Assembly (NCBI GenBank): GCA_032718865.1
Contig: JALUTQ010000005.1
Coordinates: forward strand, 1,054,001-1,118,000
Length of the DNA stretch: 64,000 nucleotides
From: Tilletia caries
Lineage: Eukaryota; Basidiomycota; Exobasidiomycetes; Tilletiales; Tilletiaceae
Reading direction: 5' to 3'
Of this stretch, positions 32,803-42,616 are shown piece by piece (positions within the stretch are counted from its first letter, which is position 1; each line of letters starts with the position of its first letter). The translations under genes were made by a program, and so were the position numbers. The notes beneath the pieces are model-generated. The model made no database searches, was not told where the DNA came from, and worked only from the letters and a program-made list of their open reading frames with translations.

Positions 32803-34591
32803 ATGGCAGACACGCTCCCGCCATCTTTCCAGTACGACCACCCTTTCCTCTACACGCGGCACGCCATCCCGGTCCAAAACATCCAGTCTGCCCCAGCTTC
32901 GCCTCAATCCAAGTACCCTTCTCTCCCTCGCATACCTGCACCTTCGGTCCCGCCTGTGTCCGCTGCGGAGCATAGCCCTTCCAAGACCCCGATCTATCCC
33001 ACTCGGAGTCTGCTGCGCGTCGGATCCAAGGACAAGCTGCGCTTCTACGACGAGGTTGCCGACATCTCCTTCCAGGAGTTTCGCGCCGAATACGAGCGCG
33101 CGTTCGAAGCAAGTGACCCTCGGGCCCGGCTGGATCAGCTGTTTGACGCCCTTCTGACATACGTCCTCGCCGAGTTCAAGCAGTACGAGATCCACAAGAC
33201 TCAGCTGCAGTTCAACTGGCGGCAGCAGCAATCTCTCCGGCTCAATATCCGGCAAGGCCACAACACACATCAGGTCTTCAAGTTCTTGGTCGGCTACTGG
33301 AACCTTCTGTACGGTCGCTTCAAGATCGCCCACGAAATCCATCGCCAAACCGCTGCTGCCTCGGATTGCTTGCGTCGGTCGGTTAGGACGCTGTCGGCTG
33401 ACATCGTCAGCCTTTCAGCAGAGCACGAAAAGCAGACAGCTCGGGCGGATCGGCTTCAAGAACGGCTGGATACCAGTAACTTGGAGTGTCAGGCCCAGCG
33501 GCTCGAGATAGAAGAGCTACGCCGACGACTAGAGACGGAGAACGCGCAGACGGAGAGCAACCCTCATTTACAGCAGCAAGTCGTCGCCCTCAAGTTCGAA
33601 TCTCAGGGGCGTCAGGTCCAGGTGGACGATTTAGAGCTTCGGTTGTCGATCAAGGAGGCGGTTGAGGATCAACACCTTGCGAGGATTATCGAACTTGAGC
33701 GTCAAGTGGCTCGTTCTCGCCGCATCAACCGGAGGATACTGGACGACGTCGAGATCGCGGATTACACGGCCTTGCAGCAACTGGTCGCCGAGCAGGGTAT
33801 CTCCATTGCTGAGCTTTCGAGTCGACACAGTTCTCAAGTCGGGATCATACGGCTTTTGCGAGCGCGCTTGGAGAGTGCCGGCGACACCAGCGTTCCGGAC
33901 CAGACTCCGGATCAGTTGGTCGGTGCCGCTCAGACGGAAGCCCGCCTACTCAGTCAGCAATTATCGGAGAGTCGCGCGCGGGAGCGTGTTTTCAGTCGTC
34001 TGGCGGAGGAGGACGACGAGCTCGACCTCGAACACACACTCACCGAGGGTCAACCCATTCCTGAGGAGAATTCAGGTGAGCAAATACTTGATGTCATCTC
34101 TTCGGACGTCGCTGCTGACTCCACTTGCTTCGCATCCTCTCCAGATTGTTCCGTATCTGTGGCCGTTGATCTGGGAAACAGCAGTCCACCCGCGACGTCG
34201 CCTCCTGTCTTCGTCCCGACCTACTGCGAGCCCCCTGTCGTCGCTCCGTCGCCTTCCATCCTCCCTATCGAGGTTCGTTCTCCGACTTCCCTTGACGCGC
34301 AAGACACGTTTTCTGGTGGTCCTGAACCCTTAGCTCCCCTCACTGAAGACAATTTGGGGTCCACTCGAGCTGGTACTGCTCTTGGTTTCATTCTCGACTC
34401 CGACTGGCTGCGTCCTCAAGCATCATCGGGTCAGCCTGCATTGTCTCCATTCGGCGGTATGTAGGTTGTCCCTCTACATCCAGCTCCTACCATGTCGGCT
34501 AAAGCTGTATCCATCCTCTCTTCCAGGCAACCCTTGTCAACGCAGTGGTACTACCTCCTCCGAGAGTACCTCACTCGCTTCATCCAATTGA
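32803..34591 (+). CDS. coiled-coil protein next to transposase, about 572 aa (or 553 aa unspliced)
   Basis: Main exon 32803-34456, with a probable last exon 34527-34591 after a GTATGT...CCAG intron. Without splicing the frame stops at 34464. The N-terminus (about 1-75) is Pro-rich. A globular helical part follows (ISFQEFRAEYERAFEA, DQLFDALLTYVLAEFKQYEI). Residues about 190-400 form a long heptad-rich coiled coil (LQERLDTSNLECQAQRLEIE, LRRRLETENAQ, RIIELERQVARSRRINRRIL). The tail is acidic and Ser/Pro-rich. No domain is recognised. Its position just upstream of a Tnp2-type transposase, same strand, suggests an accessory protein comparable in place to TNPA of CACTA elements; that is inference. 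Confidence 0.7.
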
Positions 34592-34640
34592 AGATGCCGC
34601 CGGGTTATCGGGAACTGGTGCTGTGCATCTGCTATTACAG

Positions 34641-37600
34641 ATGCCGTCGACGCCAAAACGACGTCGGTCATCTGGTCGCCCCAAGCCTGCGGAATCGGCA
34701 CCGGAAGAGAGATGCCCTTACCCTCGAGACTCGGGCCTACGACGGATCGGCCCCCCCCCCTCCCTCCTTGTCGACGCTCAGCAGAATAATCATCATAGGT
34801 CCTTTCGGGAGCCTTTGGGTGTCGGCGGTTCGGGAGCTGGTTCGGGAGTTGGAGAGGGTGTTGGCGAGGAGGGAGGCGACATGGGGAGTGACGTGGCTGC
34901 GTCGCATCTAAGACTTGACCAGTCCGCTCTGCGTCAAGAAGCTGGCATCGACTTGGACGATGGCCGCAATCACGATTGTGGCGAGGTTGACGCAGCCCGG
35001 CCACAGACAGCATCTGCGATCGGGGTCGGCGATCGCCCTCCGGAGCATCTGGGCCGTGGTCTTGAGGGCGGGGTGGGACTGGACGACGATGGAATCAACG
35101 GCAATACGACGGCCGTAACTGGTGTACTTCAAGGCGATCGTGACGTCGGTCGACACGTCGAAGTAGGCTTCTCCGCGGAGGATGAGTTACACGTCGTCGA
35201 CGCTCCGGAGTCGACCGTGCCCGTTCAGGAGACTCGGGCGGTTGATCGATGTCCCTCTTTCCTGGAGTTAAGCGGGGAGGCGGAGCTGAACGGCGGTTCG
35301 GACGGAGCTGTCGGCGAGCATCCGCATTCGTCGTCTCCGGATGATAACCTGGATGAAGACGTCGGCGGTGACCAAGATCTGGTGGATCCCCTCGAAGAAG
35401 GATTTGTGTACGGGGTCGTCGCGGCGGTCCACACAGCCCCAATGGGACCTCTCACCGAGAGCGAGACCAGAAGTAGGGTACGACTTCTGGAGAGGATTCG
35501 CCTGGAAGAAGCAGCGGCGGTCCGCTTGGCTCCCACTTTGGTTCCTCTTGGCAAGGATCATCTCGCGGCGCTCTTGCCTCCTTTGGATCCTTACAAGTTC
35601 GTCCCGTCGTCCGGTTCTCCGCCTCCGGCTCCTGTGGATCGATCTAAGAGCGCCACGGCCACCCTGGATCTTCTGGCGGCGTGGCAGCGGACTGGTGGGA
35701 CTGTGGAGAACTACATTGCCTTCGGGATCGTTCTGGCGAGGCACGCGGAAACCGAGATCAAGAGTCTCTACATCGCCCGTCGGTTGGTCGAGGAAGCCAG
35801 TGGGCTTGTATCCATCGCTATCGATATGTGTCCCGCTTCTTGCGTTGCATTCACCGGTCCTCGACAAGATCTGTTGTGTTGTCCCCTCTGTGGTCTTGCT
35901 CGGTATCGGGTTGCAGGATCGGGTTCGCAGCACACACGAGTCGCCGTCAAGACATACAACTACGTTCCTTACCTTCCGCGCCTTAAGGCGTACTTCGAAA
36001 ACAAGGAATGGTCGAAGGTGATGCGCTATTGGAGTCAGCGTGCGGCGTCAACGAGTAAGGCCTTTGGACGTGAGGGAGGAGTTATTACGGCCTGCGACCC
36101 GGCACACCGATTTGGGGATCTTTGCGACGGCATGAGTCAGCTTCGACATCGTGAGGCTGGTCGGTTCCTTGACAGCCACGATGTGACGGTCGCTATATCC
36201 ACGGACGGTGCCCAGCTGTTGAGCAATCGTCGCGCATCTTCCGCGTGGCTGGTGTTGGTTCAGACTTTGAATCTTCCTCCTTCCCTCCGTTTCGCGGTCG
36301 AACACCAGCACGTATCGCTCATCGTTCCGGGGCCTGGCGCCCCGAAGGACCTCGATTCCTTTCTTTGGCCTCTCTACGCTGAGCTGGCGTCATTGGCAGT
36401 TCGAGGAGCGATGGTATGGGATGGCGCAGAAGCCGACTGGGTGCGAATCCGTGTTCATCTACTTGGGGTCTTCGGTGACCAACCTGCATCTGCCAAGGTC
36501 AGTCACTTCGTCGGCGGGTGTGGCTTATACGGGTGTCGCTCCTGCACCATCCGTGCTGTTCGAAACGAGACCGCCGGGCATTCGGCATACTTCCCGTTAA
36601 GGATGGGCGCGGAGTAAGCCCCGGAGTGGGTTTCCCGGAGTTCCCCGACTAGTCGGGGCCTCACTCCGGGGGAGTACGGAGTACGGAGTGCATTTTCGAG
36701 GATTTACTCCTGCTGATTGAATTCTGCAGGAGTACGGAGCGCAAGCCTGTCATGTCCCCGGAGTACGGAGTACGGCAAGGCCTGGAGCTAACTTTTCGCC
36801 GGAGTACGGAGTGACTAGCTCGAATGCCAGACGGAGTACGGAGTTTCCCCCGAAACTCCGGGGCGCTCCGGGGCCTTGCATTTTTCAAAATCAGGTCGCA
36901 ATTTTGAAATTTTGGCCAGAAACGGGCAGATTTTGCTCTGTTTTTTTAAAAACATTGGCAAAATTCATTTTCAGATATCTCATTTGGGGTTCATATTGTG
37001 TGTTGTTGAGCTCTACGGCCGCCACCGATGATTTTGTCGAACAAACACATGGATGGAAGGGCGGCAATCAATGGAAGGGTCCACATTTCTCAAGTTTTGT
37101 AGGACCTCTGCGAACTTTCCCCGGAGTACGGAGTTTCGGGGGAGTAGTCGCGCTCTGTCACCCCGGAGTACGGAGTGGACTTTGAAATTTTTACTAAATT
37201 CAGCCGGAGTACGGAGCTGGCGCAATGAGATGGGGAGATTTTGTGCGGAGTGCGGAGTGGAATTGGGGCGACTGCCTAAAAATGAGCGGAGTACGGAGTG
37301 CGAAAAAGAATCTCAAAATCAGCCGGAGTCAGCCGGAGTAGGGGCCCCGGAGTACGGAGCACTCCGGGGCCCTCCGCGCCCATCCTTACTTTCCGTTGGG
37401 CAACAAGTTGGGTCAGCTCCCTCTCAATCGCAGCCGACCCGAGTACGTTGCAGAAGACTTGCCTGAGCGCACCATCACGCAGTACCGACTGGCGGTAGCC
37501 AGAGTCATGACGTCCAATGCTCTCGATCGACGAAGGGCTGTAGGAACGTCGACGGGAATATCTCAGCTCCCTCCTGTGTCCTTCGCGCCGTCGTTTGACC

Positions 37601-39002
37601 CCATGGAGTTCTTTCCGCTCGACCCTTTCCACCTCTTTAACTTCAACGTTCCGAAGACGATATGGAAGGCCTTCGTAGCACCACACCCCGGGGAATTCGG
37701 TCTGTCGGAGGAGCAGCGAACTCAGTTTGGAGCTTTTATCAGCTCCAACGCCAAGGCCTATCCCACTTCTTTTTCATCTCGGGCTCCTCGCGACATCTCT
37801 TTGTTCTCCAACACCAGCTACAAGATGGTTGAGTGGGGGAGTGTCTTCCATCATTTCCTTCCTGCCTTCCTCCATTACGTGGATGCTCCTTCCGAGGTTC
37901 GTTGCATGCTGGACTATCTTCTACAAGGCGTAGACATGTCCATGGATCGTCAGGGCGTGACGCTTGCACAGGTATGTCTTCACTCCTAGATCCTAGACAT
38001 CACCCTTCTCCGTACTCACGAGTGAATCTTTCGCCGCGTTGCAGATTCAGGACATCAGATCAATGTTCGCTCGCTTCGTACAGGATTGGGAGCGGCTCTA
38101 CGTTGGAACAGATGCGGCTGTGACATGTGCGACGTGAGTTACTTCTCCCGTTCCTCGGGTTCACTTGTGTTTGATGTTCTGACTTCTGAGTCGTACCACC
38201 TATTGCTTCAGCATCTCTGTCCATCTTCTACTACACGTGTCCGACCAAATGGCGAGGCTGGGGTCCATCAGGGCGACCTCTCAGGCTACCTGCGAGCGCA
38301 TGATCGGAGTCCTGAAGAAAGGCGTCACGGCGTTCCGGTCTCCTTACTCGGTCATGGCGAATCGAGCACTGTCCAAAGCGCAAGTCACTCTCTCCCGAAT
38401 ACGGTCAGGAGACCTTGGAGTACCGGGTGATGATCGGCCTCCTACTCCTCTGCTGACGGTGCCTGTTCATTCAGCTCACGAAATGTTGTGTCCTGCCCAC
38501 CAAGAATCCGAAGAGCAACTCCTCCGTTCCGCCTTTCCTAGCCAGACAGCTACTTGGCGCCACTACGGCAGACTCGCTTTCGGGGACGACATCGTCGTTC
38601 GCAGTGCACGCGTGGAGACGGCAGACAATCGTTGCTGCGCGAACGTCAAAGTAAGTGGATGTGGTCTTTTAAACACGCGTTGCTGTGCTTTTGCTGACGG
38701 TATCATTACACGTCTAGGTCACGATCGACGGAGGGTTGGCGTACTTTCATGTGTTGCACTTCACCCTCGTCACGACAGCCACAACTAGGACCGTCTTTGC
38801 GCTCGCCCAACGATTCGTCCCAACCACAACTTGTCCGAAGTTCGACGTCGGTTCCTGGTCAGCGTCTGTAGAGCTGATTCCCGCCACAGCAATCCGGGGT
38901 GTCGTCGCGGCTCTCTCGCTGGGTTCCTCGGTTTACGTTGTCCAGCGGAGCTCGTGGCAACAGGATCCGCTCTTTGGGTCCGACTTCGATGACGAGGATT
39001 GA
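34641..39002 (+). pseudogene. Tnp2/CACTA-type transposase gene split by a 787-bp insertion
   Basis: Coding pieces: 34641-36599, then 37399-37971, 38045-38133, 38212-38650 and 38718-39002, all in phase. The first piece runs into the insertion and stops at 36615-36617. The N-terminus has KRRRSSGRPK, a nuclear signal. Tnp2 markers are CPASCVAFTGPRQDLLCCPL with CGLARYR, IPGPGAPKDLDSFLWPLYAE-like VPGPGAPKDLDSFLWPLYAE, HLLGVFGDQPASAKV, CGLYGCRSC, FFPLDPFHLFNF, FARFVQDWERLYV and ISVHLLLHVSDQMARLG. These contain the candidate DDE acidic residues (STDGA, GDQPA). Removing the insertion would leave one frame of about 1,114 codons. ATG 34641 is the first in-frame ATG. Cut-and-paste transposition of CACTA elements is the family role; this copy looks inactivated. 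Confidence 0.85.
36600..37386. mobile_element. 787-bp non-autonomous inverted-repeat element with GGAGTACGGAGT repeats
   Basis: Perfect 15-bp terminal inverted repeat AGGATGGGCGCGGAG, extended imperfectly by CCCCGGAGTG. It is flanked by a near-perfect 11-12-bp target duplication: TACTTCCCGTTA at 36588-36599 and TACTTTCCGTTG at 37387-37398. Inside, the 11-mer GGAGTACGGAG occurs about 11 times. There is no coding capacity. TIRs plus a 9-12-bp duplication resemble Mutator-type non-autonomous elements. It interrupts the transposase gene at a Tyr-Phe-Pro-Leu codon run. Confidence 0.88.
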
Positions 39003-39221
39003 CTCCTGCTCGGTCCACCGCCTCACAACCTACTTCCACCACTACATCCCATCTCATCCACAAGCCGGCTTGACTTTCCGTCTACGCCGTTTTTCCTTCG
39101 GACGGGTCCACTCGTCCTTCTGTCCCTTCACTACCGCCAACGCCCCTTCAGAACACTGCCATCAATGTCCCTTCAGTCGCTTGTACGGTTACTCGAACGT
39201 CGAGGGCAGGCTCATCGAGCG

Positions 39222-39467
39222 TGTGGACTTTGGGGACGGACTCTTTTGGACTCGAGGGAGACGTGTTGGACTCGGATAGACTCTGCTGGATTCGGTTGCA
39301 ATCTGCTTAACTCCGTTGGACTCGGTTGGACTCTAGATGTTAGACTCCGTTGGACTCGGTTCGACTCGGTTGGACTCTGGACTCACTGAGCTGGGACTCT
39401 GTGGGAATCTGTTGGACTTCCTTGGACTCAGGACCGGGTTGTACCCACTACTCTCTTGGACTCGGAT
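39222..39467. repeat. TTGGACTC subterminal-like repeat array
   Basis: Eight exact TTGGACTC copies plus diverged ones (TTCGACTC, TAGACTC, TGGGACTC) in about 245 bp, mostly in 10- or 20-bp spacing, right after the transposase stop. CACTA elements carry short subterminal repeats bound by their accessory protein, and this array is in the right place for that. Confidence 0.8.
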
Positions 39468-39498
39468 GGCCTTAGTACCTCCCTCGTCGGGGCAAAGG

Positions 39499-39507
39499 TA
39501 TATAAGG
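39499..39507 (+). promoter_or_regulatory. TATA box of the H3-like gene
   Basis: TATATAAGG, 186 bp upstream of the ATG and about 30 bp past the repeat array. Confidence 0.65.
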
Positions 39508-39525
39508 ACCTCTCTCCGATTACTC

Positions 39526-39614
39526 TTCCCCCTTTCCTCCCTCCATCGTCACCACATACCTGCTCCCTTCTTCCCCCTTTCCTTCCTCCCTCGTCACCAC
39601 ATACCTGCTCCTTT
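39526..39614. repeat. 45-bp tandem duplication in the H3-like leader
   Basis: Two copies of a CT-rich unit containing CGTCACCACATACCTGCTCC, followed at about 39628 by four AACCC units. Confidence 0.85.
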
Positions 39615-39684
39615 TTCCTCGCTCTCAACCCAACCCAACCCAACCCTTCCATATCCACATTCCCTCTCGCCAGGTATCTACAAC

Positions 39685-40259
39685 ATGGCCCGGACCAAGC
39701 AAACTGCCAGACAGTCGACCGGAGGCAAGGCTCCTCGCGCGCAGCTCGCCAAGAAGGCCGAGAAGCTCCTTCGTGCCGCTGGTGGTGGTGAGCATCTCCT
39801 TTCCGTTCATCTTCCTAGCTTAGTTACGCGGCGATTACTCACATCAGTTCTGCTCCTTGTCCTGCCCTCCCTTTCCCAGTCAAGAAGCCGCACCGATACA
39901 AGCCAGGCACGGTCGCCCTTCGCGAGATCCGAAAATACCAGAAGACGACCGAGCTATGCATTCGGAAACTCCCCTTCCAACGGCTTGTCCGCGAAATCTC
40001 CCAGGACATCAAGACGGACTTGCGCTTCCAGAGCGGGGCGATCGCTGCGCTTCAAGAGGCTTCCGAGGCCTATCTCGTCTCCGTTTTGTCGGACGCGTGA
40101 GTGACAATGAACCCCTCACCCTCTCTCTCTCTCCGACGCTCGTTACTAACTATCCATCTGCTCCCTTCCAGCAATCTGGCTGCTATCCATGCCAAGCGGG
40201 TCACCATCAAGCCCAAGGACCTGGCCCTCGCACGTCGACTCCGTGGAGATCGATCGTAA
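39685..40259 (+). CDS. divergent histone H3 variant lacking K9 and the K27 ARKS motif, 135 aa
   Basis: Three exons: 39685-39787, 39880-40096 and 40172-40259. The start [17 protein letters not shown] is canonical H3 except K9 is Q (codon CAG). K18 is A. The canonical 22-32 stretch becomes [10 protein letters not shown], one residue shorter, so the A-R-K-S context of K27 and S28 is gone. From [20 protein letters not shown] onward the histone fold is intact, keeping K36, K56, K79 and the AIHAKRVTI dimer contact. C110 is A and M120 is K. The residues at 87-90 read GAIA, closer to H3.3 than H3.1. There is no loop-1 extension, so this is not CENP-A. It is solitary, with no H4 partner, between a transposase and unknown genes. 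A nucleosomal role is inferred. Confidence 0.93.
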
Positions 40260-40509
40260 TCGATGGGCTTCCTTCGGCAACCGCACTTGCGCACATGATG
40301 TACCTTAACGACCCCCGATATTCTCCAGTCTCCAACGCTATCGAGCCTCCTTTCTTTTGTTTCGTACTCACTCATCGTCCATACATGGTCTGATTCCGAG
40401 TGCTCAGTCATGACGGGAAGTACAGAAAGAAGACCGCAGTAGCAGACAATTCATTCCGATCCGAGATCTGACACACATCACTGACGCTGAACTAGAACAA
40501 AGCAGAGAG

Positions 40510-42351
40510 TTACTCAGTCGCGTCGGATTTCAGGCCGTGCGACACACGAACGTGCTTGGCGAGATTGCTGGTCCGGCCGACGTGTTCGTATCGGATCTTG
40601 GCACACTGTTGACAGCCCCAGGCCTCCCGTAGATGGGATAGCCGCTTCGTGCGCGAGTCGCTTCCGTCGTTGGAACCATCGGGACCAGAAGAGGAGGCCG
40701 GCACGGCGCTTCGTTCGGCTTCGACGTTCGCCTCGTCGCTGGTGAGAGGGACTCCGTCGGTGGCTCCGTCGTGCCATCGCACGAGGCCCAGGTAGCGCCA
40801 GGGCATAGGCGTGCCAGCGCGCATCGCGGCGTTAGAGTTGCGCGCAGGCCGACTGATAGCGGCGAGCGCCGTGGGTGCAGTCACCACGGCGACGTCACTG
40901 CGGCGGGCTGATCCTGGTGCACCCCCAAGAGAAGACGAAGCCGAGGAGGTGGCCGCGGAGCGCGAACGAGGCGATCCGGGCGAAGAGGTTGCAGATCCGA
41001 TCGAAGAAGTGGCAGCCGCCGAGCGCAAAGCAGTCGCCGCCGGGGGCGAAGCAGTGGTAGCAGCAGCTGAGCGTGAAGCAGTGGTGGCCGAGCGTAAAGC
41101 AGTGGTGGTAGCAGCTGAGCGTGAAGCAGTGGTGGCCGAGCGTGAAGAAGTGGTGGCAGCAGCTGAGCGTGAAGCAGTGGCCGCCGAGCGCGAAGAAGTG
41201 GTGCCCGAGCGCAATCGTGGCGATCCGGTCGAAGCAGTGGTGGCAGCCGCGCGCGGAGGTGGCGATCCGGTCGAGGAAGTGGTGGCAGCCGCCGAGCGCG
41301 AAGAAGGGGTGGCAGCCGTCGAGCGCGGAGGTGGCGATCCGGTCGCAGAGGTGGCAGCCGAGCATGAACGGGGCGATCCGTTCGAAGAGGTGGTGGCAGC
41401 CGAGCGCGAACGAACGTCGCCCCCCCTCAAGCGGTACCCCCCCCTCAAGGCGACTGACGTCTCGGCCTCATAAGATGACGAGGATTCGGCGGCTGAGGCG
41501 GCGGCGAGGTCAGGCCTCTTGCCTTTCTTCGAGAAATCTTGGCTGGCACTGGGCTCCCGACGGCGCTTTCCAACAGCCACGCGTGCTCGATGGTTCCGTT
41601 TCGAGGGGTCCTGACTCGGACAGGGTGCGGGATGCTGCGGATGCTGCCTTGGGGGCTCTCGACTGTTCTGCGACGATGGAGTCAGGGGAGTCTCCTCGGA
41701 CTCGGCTCGCACGGATCTTGCGTCGCTTGCCGTGCTTGGAGGAGGAGGCTGTTCTGTTGAGAGCGACACCGACGCCGATCCGGATGTGGATGGAGCGATG
41801 AAACTGGAGAAGTCGAAAGCGGCAATAGCGGACTGGTCCGCGCCTCCGTGGTTGCTTGGTGCGAATACAGGATGGATCTGATTTGTCAATGAGGTAGACG
41901 TTGCGGGCACGTAAGGGGCGAATGACGGGTCGGCCGATTCGAAGAAGGCGGTGAATGCCGCAATCACAACCTTGACTGCATCGGGATGCCCACGTTGGAT
42001 GTAGTTGGTCTACGCAAGGTTCGCAAGAGAAGGAGAAGAAGGAAGTCAGCGACACCCACAGGCCGCAGCGTCACGGCACACACTCACCAAAAGATACTCC
42101 CAGGGGGGGCGCTTCCCTGAATCCGTGGTCTTGCACATAGCTCGGTACGCTGAAAGTGCCAGCTGCGCGACGTCCGGAGGAAGAACACGAGAGCAGACTT
42201 GCGTTGCAGATGGCTCGGGAACGAAGTTCCATTCATTGGTGTTGAACCAATGTCCCAGAGCACCGAGGAAGGCGTCGTCCCCCACCAATGGCTCCGTCTG
42301 AATCAGACCTGTGAGCACGGAGGGATCGAGAGGGGTTGGCGCTGCATTCAT
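40510..42351 (-). CDS. unrecognised protein with BED-like C-terminal zinc finger, 587 aa
   Basis: Two exons: 42088-42351 and 40510-42009 (intron GTGAGT...GTAG). The N-terminal about 125 residues look globular (ALGHWFNTNEWNFVPEPSA, PPWEYLL joined to TNYIQRGHPDAVKVVIAAF). The middle has a basic KRNHRARVAVGKRRREPS stretch, a nuclear signal. About 150 residues of degenerate SRSAATTA and GSPPPRS repeats follow. The C-terminus has WGCQQCAKIRYEHVGRTSNL with AKHVRVSH, a Cys2-His2 arrangement with the TSNL..H signature of BED-type fingers, common in transposon-derived proteins. Family unknown; DNA binding is inferred. It faces the H3-like gene tail to tail. Confidence 0.7.
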
Positions 42352-42616
42352 ACCGTCCAAGTTGGTGCTGTGTTGGTCTTGATGGTGTACACTGTATGGA
42401 CGAATGGGCAAATTCCGCTAAGTCTTTTTTTGGGAGCAGAGGTTCGAGCGAGTGCGATCACGGCGATCACATGATCACAATGATCATCATGGCAGACAGC
42501 GGGTACTTTCCTGCAGCCTTTCTGCACCACACCACCACAACCACCACGCACCCGGACACGTCCAAGTCGTTCTTCTCCTTCCCCCAGCAGCAAACCAGAG
42601 CAACGAGCGCGCCAAC

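Larger units (their letters stand above)
39003..39684. other. region between transposase and histone H3-like gene
   Basis: About 680 bp holding the TTGGACTC array, a TATA box and a leader duplication, each listed separately. No additional gene seen. Confidence 0.6.

Noticed and set aside
36600..37386. The 787-bp insert as a large intron or introner
   Set aside because: Its ends are AGGATG...CATCCT rather than GT...AG, it carries TIRs and a target duplication, and other introns in the window are about 50-110 nt.
39440..39455. CACTACTC as a CACTA element terminus
   Set aside because: Orientation is that of a left end but it lies to the right of the transposase; no matching TAGTG partner or 3-bp duplication found.
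39625..39650. AACCC repeat as telomeric sequence
   Set aside because: Only four units, internal, and not the fungal TTAGGG type; it is part of a CT-rich leader.
39685..40259. Centromeric H3 (CENP-A) interpretation of the H3-like gene
   Set aside because: The N-tail is nearly canonical (ARTKQTAR), and there is no loop-1 extension and no CENP-A-type residues around it.
40811..41473. 220-codon open frame with (A/E/R)-rich repeats on the plus strand
   Set aside because: Antisense of the SRSAATTA repeat region; the minus strand has the zinc finger and the spliced N-terminus.
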